Shown piece by piece: positions 35,291 through 45,814 of a stretch of DNA of 64,000 bases (the stretch's first letter is position 1; every line of letters starts with the position of its first letter). Source of the stretch: Marasmius tenuissimus (Eukaryota; Basidiomycota; Agaricomycetes; Agaricales; Marasmiaceae); the NCBI GenBank assembly GCA_029532415.1, contig JAQOTA010000060.1, positions 3,162,001 to 3,226,000 on the forward strand. Direction: 5' to 3'. The notes under the pieces are model-generated. The model ran no database searches. It had not been told where the DNA came from and was given only the letters and a program-made list of their open reading frames with translations. The translations under genes and the position numbers were made by a program.

Positions 35291-36751
35291 ATGGAAGCGA
35301 CCACGATACACCGCCCTTCCCAGTCACTGGCATCGCCCATCCGTCTAACTCCTCCTTATCCAAACGGATTGGCTACTCCTCGTCCTGCGTATGGATATGG
35401 CCCTTCAGGGGAACAGCATCGCCAGATGCCTCGTTCTCTACTCAGTCACCCATACGCCTCTGCACGTCCAGCACCCCGAAAGTCATCCCCACTTTCTATG
35501 CACGATTCAGGTTCCGCCATGACTGCTGCCTCGGCGCACGCCTCGCACGCCGTACAAAAACCCTCCCCACTGAAGGCTGAACTCCACCCTGCGAACGTTA
35601 CGCCCGCACGTCGGGTACAGATACCTGGAGCCCCTCCTCCCATGATCCTTTCTCCCTTAAAGGTGATGTTCGACAACACTTGTCGGGGTATTTATTCCGA
35701 GTTGTCGTATCTCCAGTCATCTTGTACTGCCATTGTCAATCGGGAACGAAAGGAGAAGGAAGTGCTTCGTGCACACTACTTCCAGATGAGACGCGAAAGA
35801 GATGCAGTACGAGAGAGACTGCAGGCTTTGGAACAAGCTTCTTGTCCCTCTTTTGGCTCACCCGCTCCCACTCGAAAGTCACCGACACCTGTGAAGCGGG
35901 AAAGGACCACACCCCTTCTCCAACTTCGGCCAATCTTGAAAAAGAGATCCAGAGATGAGGCGGAAGCCGGAGATCTCACACCGAGCTCTGCTTCCTCGTC
36001 TTGTTCCTCACTGTCGCGGTCACCATCCCCCCGTACACCTAGCCCGACCTTCCAACCTCATCGTGTCGCAATCTCTCCGATAGACGACGGCCCTTTGGAA
36101 CTTGTGTATCCTGGGGCTGAGGCTACCGAAACAACACATACTCGTGTTCTTGTGTCCCCACCCCCACCCCCAATCTCGGCACGAAAGATGTACTTCCTGC
36201 CTCCACCGACCAGTACCCCCAATGCGCTAACCCGTAATTACTCGCTGCCTTCTCTGAGTCCAGTGCGTCCTTTGGAACTACCACCTCGTAAGGCATGCAG
36301 CGCTCCCACCTCCCCCGATTCTGACAATGTGCCGTCGCTGTCGTTCGCGCGACCTGCTCTTTCCCGTGTGACCCACCCGGCCACAAGCACCGCGCCATGC
36401 CAGCCATCGGATGAGTCAATGCCCCCTGCGAAACGACGACGAACAAGTGCGACGCATTCTCGTGTGCCTTCCTCTGAGAAATTCTCAATCCAGCAGGATT
36501 TGGTCGGATTTGGAGCCGAAGGTAGTTTAGGAGAGGACGACATGGACTTGGAAAGTGATTCCGACAATGGATCAGAGCACGAGGTTGCAAAGGCAGTGGA
36601 GGCTGTTGACTCGAGCCCACCTCGTCCTGCTCGTTCATCGTTGTCACCAATCGGGCAATTCTTCCCTTCCACGCAGCCACTTAAGCAGATGTATTCCGCT
36701 TATGCTTGCTCAACTCAGCCGGGAACGCGAATCGGTCTCAATGGGTTATGA
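35291..36751 (+). CDS. Disordered Ser/Pro-rich protein with a coiled coil
   Basis: Single-exon frame of 486 residues from ATG 35291 to TGA 36749-36751. About residues 130-185 form a conserved-looking helical segment: SPLKVMFDNTCRGIYSELSYL, then an arginine-rich coiled coil containing ERKEKEVLRAHYFQMRRERD. The rest is low-complexity Ser/Pro with several basic clusters (VKRERT, LKKRSRD, PAKRRRTS) and an acidic patch DDMDLESDSDNGSEHE. The style fits a nuclear regulatory or scaffold protein. No enzyme domain is seen. The frame is open further upstream but without ATG. Confidence 0.75.
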   Translation: MEATTIHRPSQSLASPIRLTPPYPNGLATPRPAYGYGPSGEQHRQMPRSLLSHPYASARPAPRKSSPLSMHDSGSAMTAASAHASHAVQKPSPLKAELHPANVTPARRVQIPGAPPPMILSPLKVMFDNTCRGIYSELSYLQSSCTAIVNRERKEKEVLRAHYFQMRRERDAVRERLQALEQASCPSFGSPAPTRKSPTPVKRERTTPLLQLRPILKKRSRDEAEAGDLTPSSASSSCSSLSRSPSPRTPSPTFQPHRVAISPIDDGPLELVYPGAEATETTHTRVLVSPPPPPISARKMYFLPPPTSTPNALTRNYSLPSLSPVRPLELPPRKACSAPTSPDSDNVPSLSFARPALSRVTHPATSTAPCQPSDESMPPAKRRRTSATHSRVPSSEKFSIQQDLVGFGAEGSLGEDDMDLESDSDNGSEHEVAKAVEAVDSSPPRPARSSLSPIGQFFPSTQPLKQMYSAYACSTQPGTRIGLNGL

Positions 36752-37357
36752 CTTTTTTCTCTCTTCTAGGGCTTTGTACTGATATGATTTATGTCAATCC
36801 TTTCTATCTTCATCTCCATATTCCATTGCACATACCATTCACTGCATTGATGCTAGTACACATACCCCTTCATCATTCAACCTGTATGCAATCATTCTTA
36901 TGCCACGACCATGCAATGTACTGTTGTATCCAGCCAACAAACTACAATCGAATAATGTTTCCGTTTTTACTCTGCCTCCGGCCGTCCGAAATGACACATC
37001 CTCGAATAGGAAAGTGGACTTCCCGATCGGGAAGTTCTCTCACGACAGTCGCCGCTTCCCCTTCTTTTTCACGACTTTCGCCTTCTCCTCCATCACGACT
37101 TCCAAGAGGCCAAGCTACCTAATTCCAATGCAGCTCCCAGCAGAAGTCTACAGGGCCGTTTTTGGTCTAGACGGTCACCGCGGCCATTCCAATCACAAGG
37201 TCACAAGGAACTCGACAATGGCGGCAACATTTTCCCAAGCAAGAGGGACCCGCTCCTCGCACTGGATCATATAAGAACGTCATATCCGCTCAGGATCTGT
37301 TTCACTCCCTCCCATCTCTCATCTTACCGAGGAACATCACCTTCACTCGAGCGAAAG
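36752..37357. other. Intergenic, promoter of homogentisate dioxygenase gene
   Basis: About 600 bases, pyrimidine-rich in places. No distinct element was recognised. Confidence 0.4.
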
Positions 37358-39636
37358 ATGTCAAACAAGACCTTTGGAGCTTCAGCAGCTGGAGCGTTTG
37401 CTATCCAGCCGACGGAGAAGGACCCCTATAGGTATCAGGTTGGCTTTGGAAATCGATTTGCAAGTGAAGCTGTGTGAGTGATCCTTGTCCGAGTCGTGTC
37501 TCCCTCAGACAAAGGTGTTGAATAGAACCATAGCCCAGGTACACTTCCCAATGCCCAGAACATGCCTCAGAAGAACAAGTATGACCTCTATGTCGAGCAA
37601 ATGACGGGAAACCCTTTCACCATCAATCGAGCTGAGAATGTGCATGCGTACGTCGAGTCACACCCGATAATCGGAACCGCGCTATTCTTGCTGAGAAACT
37701 CAACGAAAATCCTTTGATTCTGCAGATTTTTGTACCGGATCCGACCTTCGGTCGCTCATCAAGGCTTCACGAGACTCCCAGACAATCCCGATGTACGTCA
37801 GTCCACGTCTTCGGACTACAAACGAGTTCTTACGCGTTCTCTTTACATCTTGTCCTCTAGCTCGAGTCTAACTTCCTCCCACTGAACTCTAAAGTCCACG
37901 TCAGCCCAACCCAACTCGCCTGGCACCCCTTCGATATCCCCTCCGAATCTGAGAAGGTTGACTTTGTCGATGGGCTCAAGACACTTGGTGTGTAAACATT
38001 GTCGTATTGGGCGGCTCTCTTCCTGATCGGATCTTGTTAGCTGGGAACGGCGATCCGACTTTACGAGAAGGGCTCGCTATTCATGTCTACGTCGCCAATA
38101 CCTCCATGGACAGGAAAGCTTTCTGTAACTTGGACGGCGAAATGTTGATTCTTCCACAACAAGGGAGGATCGATGTACAAACCGAGTTTGGACAGTGAGT
38201 TTTTTGCCCCCCACGTCCTCGAGAGAAGAAGGCCAAGAGAACGCTGACGTCGATTTCCAGCATCATGGTTAGACCCGGTGAATTGTTCGTGGTGCAGAAG
38301 GGTATGAAGTTCAAGGTGAGATTCTCTCTCATGTGGATGTACGGTTCGTATTCATTCCAATGTTTGTGCTCCAGGTCAAATTCCCAGATGGTCCTTCTCG
38401 TGGATGTAAGATGCCTTTCCAAGTCTCGGTGGTATTAATGCGAGCTCAACTTTCCGTATAGACATTCAAGAAATATTCGGTTCTCATTATCAACTTCCTG
38501 AACTTGGTCCTCTCGGTGGTCACGGTCTCGCTAATCCTCGGGATTTCGAACACCCTGTGGCTTCTTTTGACCTCGATCAGACAGCGTGGAAGAGTATGTT
38601 GTTACTGTGATCTTTGGGAACTGCAGCCACTGATGGTTCTCTTATAACAGTTATATACAAGTAAGGAACGGCATTCTCATCCGAGCAGCCCTGTGACTGA
38701 GTTCTCCGTTCACTTCGTCAGGGTCTCCGGCCAGCTGCACGAATGTGCTCAGGAGCACACGCCATTCGACGTGGTTGCATGGCACGGAAAGTACGTGACG
38801 TTGCTGTATTGTGAAGCGGGGTTTTTTAACGTTTACTCCCTCGAAGCTACGTCCCGTACAAATATGCCATGGAAAAGTTCGTCAACGTCGGTAGTATCTC
38901 GAAGGATCATATCGACCCATCGTGCTTCTGTGTTCTGACCGCGAAATCGAAGGCTCCTGGCATTCCTCTGGCTGATTTCTTGATATTCAGCCCGAGATGG
39001 GATGTTGCGAACCATACGTTCCGACCACCGGTGAGTAAGGGATGTTGATCACCGGTTTATTCGCGATGGATTGAAGGGACCCCTGTGTAGTATTACCACC
39101 GCAACCAAGCGACTGAATTCATGGGTCTGATCTACGGCGTTTACGGTGGTAGAAGTGACGGATTTGAGCCTGGCGGAGCGAGTTATGAGACTGGATTCTG
39201 CCCACATGGAGGTGAGTACGAGCTACATGTTCGCTGAGCATGATCTGATGCGCTATACGCCCAGTTTCGTATGAGGAATTCAAGAAGGCTACCGAGGCGG
39301 AGCTGGGCCCTATGAGAATTCATGAAGACACTATCGGTGAGAATAACGATCATGGTGTTGGCTTCTGTCTGACTCTTTCTCGTAGCCTTCATGTTCGAAT
39401 CCAGCATGTCATTCACAATCACCGACTATGCTATGAGTCGGTCTGGGAAACTTCATGGTATGCGTTTATATGGCAAGTATGACTGCGTGAGACTCTGGTC
39501 TAATTTCCGTCTTTCTACAGTACACGAGCCGAAGATGTGGGACGATTTGAAAGGCCAGTTTATGAACCATATCGACCAAGTCAACAAGGACCTCCAGGCT
39601 GCTGGCTTGCCACCCTTGGGTACGCCTGCTCAGTAG
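37358..39636 (+). CDS. hmgA: Homogentisate 1,2-dioxygenase
   Basis: Fifteen exons (37358-37473, 37534-37647, 37726-37792, 37861-37987, 38041-38194, 38261-38315, 38375-38405, 38462-38593, 38651-38660, 38722-38790, 38847-39030, 39091-39211, 39265-39336, 39386-39457, 39521-39636) encode 479 residues, the usual length. The enzyme opens the ring of homogentisate with O2 to maleylacetoacetate in Phe/Tyr breakdown, in the cytosol. Family landmarks: YQVGFGNRFASEAVPGTLP at the start, VVAWHGNYVPYKY with catalytic-type His290, and iron ligands His356 and Glu362 in YYHRNQATEFMG and His392 in CPHG. All key residues are present, so it should be active. Exon 9 is only 10 nt. No other tyrosine-pathway gene is adjacent. 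Confidence 0.97.
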
Positions 39637-40505
39637 GCCTGCGTAGGGGCTGAATATATGTACTTGTATTTTTATCTAGGTGAGCATGACGACGTTTCTG
39701 CGGATTTTACACTCCAAATACTAATGACGCGCAGCTAAATTCATTTCTCGGTCGTCGCTTATGCAGAAGTCGAAATATGTATCTCTCGTGTCGTTCAACT
39801 TACCGAATAGCATCCTTCCGATGAACTTTAGTCAAGTGGCAGATGGTTGAGCCCCCCTTTTGAATGTCTACGTACGTTGGGCGCTGCCTTGTACGGAAGA
39901 CATTTTCGGTTGGCAAATTAGGCATATCGGTGAAGGTTGCCCCAGCAACTTTAAGTGGTTGCTCAGAGCCCCTGAATGGTTTCGATTCGCCTCAATGCGA
40001 ATCAATGATTGTTGTCGTAGCATCCGTCGACCGCTTTGAAGGTCGAAGCATTCGAGGGACTTCTTTGTTCTTACCAATTTTCGAACGCGCCGTTCACCGT
40101 GCGGGATTATTGTACACAGCCACGCACTTTATCTCTTCAACCTCGTTTCCGACATGTCATTCAGCACGCAATCTTTTTGTTCGCTACTTGTAGCCAACTA
40201 TAGAATAAAGGGCTCTTCCACAGCAATGGACTAGCGCCTGGTCTCGTAGATGCACCGAGTATATGACCAGCATCGGCTTCTTGCCCGCCGTCACTCGGAT
40301 ATCGTTATAAGGCCCATTGGTATACATCATACCTGCAGCACCCACAATTGCACGAAGCAGGTCGGCACGGCGTACATTTAATTATAACTCAGTGACAGTA
40401 TCGTGCCACGCAAGGGCCTCATTTTTTCCCTGCTCTTGCCTCTTGCTACGACACCTTCACGATCCGGACGACGACTCACGACCTTTTTTTTCACGACGAC
40501 GACAA
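39637..40505. other. Intergenic, no supported gene
   Basis: About 870 bases. A frame at 39864-40193 starts with ATG but ends without domain or splice partners and is probably chance. Confidence 0.4.
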
Positions 40506-42076
40506 ATGGCTCGATCTGTAGAGAATGTTGGGGGAACAGTGCGTAGACAGGTGAGTTGCCTCTAAATTTGTTTTCTGGACCGCGGTTTGAACCTTGTGGA
40601 CAGTTTTCTACGCTGCGCATGAAGTCACGGTCCCTGTTGACTGGTACAGGTGACCTCCCACTGCCAGCGCATGGAAAAACCTCGAGTCCGAGAAGAGGTA
40701 AGTATAGTTTGTCCTTAAGAATCGTTCCCGTATTGGGCTGATGTCACTTTCCTCAACGTACGGAAGATGATCCTTGCGATGACCAGTCAACCACTGAATG
40801 TTCAGAAATTCAAATGGCGCGTTCTCATTTTCCCTCGACTGGTATTTCAAGCTCTTCAACGCCACCTCCACCGTCGGATGAACATGGAATGATCTTACGC
40901 ACATTGGATTCTTCGACCTCGTCATCAACGACGGAATACCCTTTACGAAATGGACAGAGCCGAAGTGCCCGTGCCCGTGCTTCGACTGGTGAACTCGCCG
41001 ATTTCGAAGCAAATCCACAGAAGGTATGTTCAGAAGTCAACCCGTCGCTCCATTTAGAAATATATACGAGATGCTAAACCATAAATACCCAGTCCATACG
41101 TGTTGCGATGCGCCCAGCTCATCCCCAAGACGTTGACCTTGACGAAAGCTACGACGACAAGAACAGTACCAGCGTTGATCGCAAGAATACCCCAGTTCCT
41201 ACCAAGTCCATGAGCCATGTAATGAAAGTCACGAAACGACCTTCCCTATCCCTATCACTCTCCACACACACATTCGCCAACGCAAGCAATGTCAGTCTCA
41301 GCACGAGCAACACCGACAGTGATTCACCGCTCTCCATTCATATCGACTCTCCCTCACCAAGCTCCCCTCGAACGAACCGCATGCTGAGGAGAAAGGGTAC
41401 CATGCAGGTCCTGCGCAGGTCTGCTCCATTACCAGATATACCCGAGCCGCTGCTCCCTCAAACGCCCCCATCAACGCCACGCCCTCAATCCCAACCCATA
41501 TCATGTCCTCCCCCACGTTCTACCTTGACACATATACGGAACTCGTCCTCCACCTCGATCCCCATCACCAGTTTCCAAGCCCATGCACGTTCATACTCCC
41601 AACCCAATACGGCCCGGCTAGGTCATCCCAGTCGACCGTATTACAGTGCCATGCGCAAGAACATGTCGTCTCCTAGTCCTGATACTGCGCGTCCTGCTTT
41701 ACCCCCACCTTCACCGCCGCCATCGTCGTTCGCCTTCCCCCAGTACTCCACTTTGACTCCTCAGGGCCAGAAACAGAGGCAAAGCGCGCAGGATCTCTTC
41801 GCTATCGGATCGGATTTGGTTCCACTCAGATCACACAGTCCCAAAGCTTCGTACTCGTACTCGTACTCGATGGGTCGACGTACCGAACGCCACAAATCCG
41901 CGCCTGCACTATCGAGGAAGGAAGAAATGGAGATGAGGTTGGCATTAGCGAGAGACGTGAGAGGAGACCTGGAGGATCTGGATGTTGGACGGCAGCCTGG
42001 TGCTTCCGATACGTTGAAGAGGAAAGTGAGCAAGTTGAGGAAGGGGTTCAAAGATATGTGGAGGAGGAGGTCATGA
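40506..42076 (+). CDS. Disordered Ser/Pro-rich hypothetical protein
   Basis: Exons 40506-40550, 40604-40697, 40767-41023 and 41093-42076 join in phase to 459 residues starting MARSVENVGGTVRRQ. Nearly the whole protein is low complexity (Ser, Thr, Pro), with a polyproline stretch near the middle of the last exon and a YSYSYS run encoded by a TACTCG microsatellite at about 41851-41868. The C-terminus is a short amphipathic basic helix, with KRKVSKLRKGFKDMWRRRS as the final residues, which could bind membranes or nucleic acid. No domain is recognised; function unknown. Confidence 0.72.
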
Positions 42077-42753
42077 AAATACCCCCTGTTTTACGATTTT
42101 TCTTGTATATCATTGATTCGTTACTTTACTTAGGTTTACATTACTATTGCCGGAACATTATGCAGCTTCAACTAGTATGCCACTTATATACACCATGATT
42201 TAGTATGTAGATTGTATTAATGGATCGTAGTCGCTTTCGTGTTAGGCCGCCCGAACCTACTCAGCCTCAAAGCCCAGACAGCGACGACGCCAAGCTGAAT
42301 AGAATGGAATCAATGGCGCCAAGCAAGACGGGAAGCCAAGGAGCATGATGTTGGAGGACCGAGAAGGAAGGGGGGAGAGGAAGGATTTGCAACCCCCGAA
42401 TCGTATCCGCTCCCAGGAGAGGTCGCAAAATCGGCTCTGTTAATTGATCTACCGTCAACATTATTCAGTATAAGAAAAGTAACCGTTCTAAGTTTGACCG
42501 TGATCTAACAATGGCAACGGTCGCCCTCTAGCACTCTCCGCTTCTATGCATCTCCATGGCAGATCCCATTCAAGCCCCCCCTATCGCGAAAACACTCAAG
42601 GAAGGGATCATTAAGCCTGTGCGCGAGATTCAACACCCGAAATGGCGTTGTTTCCACCCATGATCCTGGCGGTATCTGCTCATTCTCCACCAAAAGAGGG
42701 ATAGTGTGCAATGCCCAAGGAAACTTGTAGAGCTGGCCAATACCGCAGAAGCC
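42077..42753. other. Intergenic between convergent genes
   Basis: About 680 bases. A 34-codon plus-strand frame (42556-42660) starts with ATG and encodes a Pro/Lys-rich peptide; there is no evidence it is translated. Nothing else was recognised. Confidence 0.4.
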
Positions 42754-43783
42754 TCATGGATCTGCTGAGCCTCTAAATCCTTGACATAGATAATATGCCT
42801 CCTTAGATTCCGAACGGCTCGACTCTGGCTTGATACAAGTGACTCGTCGAAAGTGAGGGTCAAAATTGCGCTTTCGAAAGTCCTCTACATCTGGGTGTGT
42901 GAAGTGCTTCAATCTGTACGAACGTAAAAACTACGTGAGCATTGAAACATTCAAAAAAAAAGGCAAGAAACACGTACAGTAATACTCCACCACGTCCCGT
43001 AGAATCGTGAACGTCCCTTGACAGATACTTCCTCGCAAACTGCCATACCGCACGACAGACTTCTAAGCCAGCCTCGTTATCGTGTGCGGGGACACCCGTC
43101 ATGTTCGGTGCGATATCAGAGAGAATCACGTCGGCCTTGTCGTGCACAAAACCGTTTTCCTTGAGGACGTCGTGTATGAGTCCCTCAGTTCGAGGATGAA
43201 GAAAGTCTGCGACTATGGAATGAACACCAGGGATATGTTGAATCGGGAGCAAGTCCACCGCGACAACTAAAGGACCGTCGGTGGGGTGAGAGTCGTGTTC
43301 GTCCTGCGCTAGCAGATTGTCAATGTTGAGAGGGTCGTAGGCTTTGCCGGGCCCGGATAGCCTGGGAGCCTTCGTCTCTCTTCCTTTGCCTTTTCCTTTA
43401 CCCTTTTTGCTCTCCTTGTCCTTCCATTTCTCCTTCCCATAAACCTCTTTGGCATCGTCCTCCTGTGGTGGTGGTAGTTGTGACGGTGGTTGTGATTTCC
43501 TCAACCCAAACATCCCTTCCTCCAAACGCGAAGAACCAGCTCCCCTCGCAGCTATCTGACTCCATCCTCCAGGCGCAGCACCCAAATCAATAACAAGCCT
43601 AACATTGTCCCGTTCGAGAAACCGTCCATTTCGTTCAGAGATTTCTATCAGCTTGTACGCCGAACGCGAATTGAATTTGTCTTCGGCTCGTTGTTTGACG
43701 AAGGGATCTCCGTGTTGTCGACGTAGCCAGTTTTTGGAAGATTTTCGTTGCGCTAGGGCGGCTAGAGTGGGTCGAAAGGACAT
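42754..43783 (-). CDS. FtsJ-type rRNA 2'-O-ribose methyltransferase (Mrm2-like)
   Basis: Exons 42978-43783 and 42754-42913 give 321 residues. FtsJ/RrmJ enzymes methylate a ribose of large-subunit rRNA using S-adenosylmethionine; Mrm2 is the mitochondrial form. Visible: KFNSRSAYKLIEI near the start, SAM motif VIDLGAAPGGWSQIA at about 64-78, VILSDIAPNMTG, LKHFTHPD, and ESKEAYYLC. The catalytic tetrad is K44-D223-K271-E307. Between the SAM motif and the aspartate strand is an unusual insert, about residues 83-168, containing a Lys/Gly-rich run (KKGKGKGKGRE). This lengthens the protein relative to the bacterial enzyme. Rrp-type nucleolar family members (Spb1) are much longer, so Mrm2-like fits best. 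Confidence 0.93.
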
Positions 43784-44374
43784 GCACGGTCAACTTTGAT
43801 GGGATGTGAGCAGTCAGAGCTCAGAGTGACATGATTTATGGGGAAAGGATGAAGGCGCGCGACTCCAACTCGGCCAGAAAATTCTCAGTATTCAAAGAGC
43901 ACGTGACGTTGTGAACGCGTCGCGACGCGTGAGTTAAATTATAAATATGTATTGAATATTGAATCGCGGTAAGGTACTGTCAGTGTTCAAGAATTTTGAG
44001 TAGATTCAACGATTAATTATCAAGTATACAAGCTTTATCGAAACAACAATAACAACAGATAATAAATAACAGATTTGAGGATGACTTCAGATGGTACCGA
44101 GGAAAGGATGGAACAGTGTGAGGTATCGCGACGTGGGATATATGTATACAAGATGGAATAGAGATGCGGAGGAAATCACGAGCTTGGACGGGAGAAAATC
44201 GATTGAGGTGAAGACAAGAAACAATGGAATAGTCATCATGAACGTTATGGGGTTTTGATGGTGGATAGGTACGAGAAACATCATCGATACGAAGAATGGA
44301 GACGGGAGGGATCGACGAGCAGCGAGGAAGGAAACTGATCGCAGATATCCTACACACAGTGTCTCCGATACAAG
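43784..44374. other. Intergenic between two minus-strand genes
   Basis: About 590 bases holding the promoter of the methyltransferase gene and the 3' region of the C2H2 gene. A region around 44030-44075 is rich in AACAA and AATAA. No distinct element. Confidence 0.4.
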
Positions 44375-45814
44375 TCAAAACTCGCGGGGCGGTGGTGGGT
44401 AAGTGTACGCAGGAAAGTCCGGGTCATCCTCTAGAGGATAACGGTAGTTGGACTCGGGATAAGCAAAGTATGATGACGATGTTCGAGTGGTATAGACTTC
44501 ATCTTCGTCTTCTCTGCCGAACACAGAAGATTCGTGTTCGTAGTTGTATGGACCCGACATCGAAGCCGAGCTGTTCGACGAAGTATGATATCGTTCCATG
44601 CTAGTACGGTCGAACGTCAACGGAGTCGCAGGTCGAGGTGGTGAACCCATCCTAGCCTCGTTCTCGGAATTGCCCCAGACATCACTGTAGGAGCGACCGC
44701 CTTCGAACGAACAATCGACAGTATCAGTGTGCCTTTCAGATACCACCGCACGCTCGTTGTGAGTGGCTGGGTCACTGGACGATCGGTGGTGAGAGGAGGA
44801 GGTCGTCGAGGATTGGTAGTTGTACGAAGGTGCGGGGTAAGGTAGGTGACGGTAGTCACGACCAAATGAAGGTCGAGATTCTGGTCGAGATTCTGAGCGA
44901 GATCTCGGGAGATCAAACGCATCTCTGATACTGGGGAGGCGAACTTGCTCGGGAGATTGCTGTGCGGAATGAGGCCACTCGCTGCTGCCGGTGTAGAAGG
45001 TCGGCGCCGAAGCCGAGTGAGCGGAGAGTGTCAATGAGTCCTGGGACTGGGTATGGAGGGAACGCAGAGGTACAGGCTGGTGAACCATGTGGTTAGTGTT
45101 GAGATGGGGGATGTGGGTCTGGTTGTTGGAGACGAATGTCAAAGCAGGGGTATCCGACGGGGATCTCTCGGCCAATTCGAGGTCAGCAGTGAGCGCCGGA
45201 CTAGTTGACTGGGATGAGGGGTTCGTGGAGGTATAGGAAGAAGAACCTTCCGGTGAGCTGGCCGAGGCAGACCCGGCACGAATGTTGTTTACAATATCAC
45301 GAGTGTTCCTCTTTCTCCTCGGTGCCGGTTTGTATCCATGGATTCTCTTGCGGTGGCGGCAAAGGGAAGCAGCATCTCCTGTCGAATAACTGCAATCTGG
45401 ACACCGTGAGTCCTTGTCCTTCGTGCTGAGGACAGTCAAGTCAGTCGCGCGGTCTAGAAAGAATCGGCGGCGGCGTACTGTGTTTTCAGGTGGGTTTTAA
45501 GGTTCGATTTCTGTGCGGCGTGATAACTGCAGCCCTCCCATTTGCAATAGTGAAACCTTTGTATCGTTAGCACACTGTGGTTGAGAGGTTTAGAGGGCTA
45601 CTCACAACGACCTCTTCTCTTCTGCAGATGCGTGTTTGGCGAGCCTGTGTCTGTTTGCATCGGCTTTACGAGTGAATGAGTTCCCACAAAGTTCGCATAA
45701 ATAAGATTTGTCGAGTGCAGTCTGTTCTTCAGACTGCAACAACAAGGGTGAGTGATCGTCGATCGAACTTGACGGAATCAATGAAAGGATACTCACGATC
45801 TTGTTCTGAGCCAT
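44375..45814 (-). CDS. C2H2 zinc-finger protein, three fingers
   Basis: Exons 45797-45814, 45606-45733, 45479-45556 and 44375-45425 give 424 residues. Fingers: CELCGNSFTRKADANRHRLAKH, then CKWEGCSYHAAQKSNLKTH with the final His split across an intron, then CPDCSYSTGDAASLCRH followed by the basic tail YKPAPRRKR. The 78 nt finger-2 exon and its phase are identical to the gene at 24255. The long C-terminal part is Ser/Thr/Pro-rich with the motif VRLPSIRDAFDLPRS at about residue 245, shared with the copy at 10248. Probable sequence-specific DNA-binding protein. It is the longest and most intact of the four related genes in the window. Confidence 0.88.

Noticed and set aside
35446..36680. Minus-strand frames up to 185 codons across the Ser/Pro-rich gene
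   Set aside because: They are mirror images of a low-complexity coding frame and have no independent support.
41851..41868. TACTCG microsatellite
   Set aside because: It is a short in-frame coding repeat (Tyr-Ser) in a disordered protein, not a separate element.
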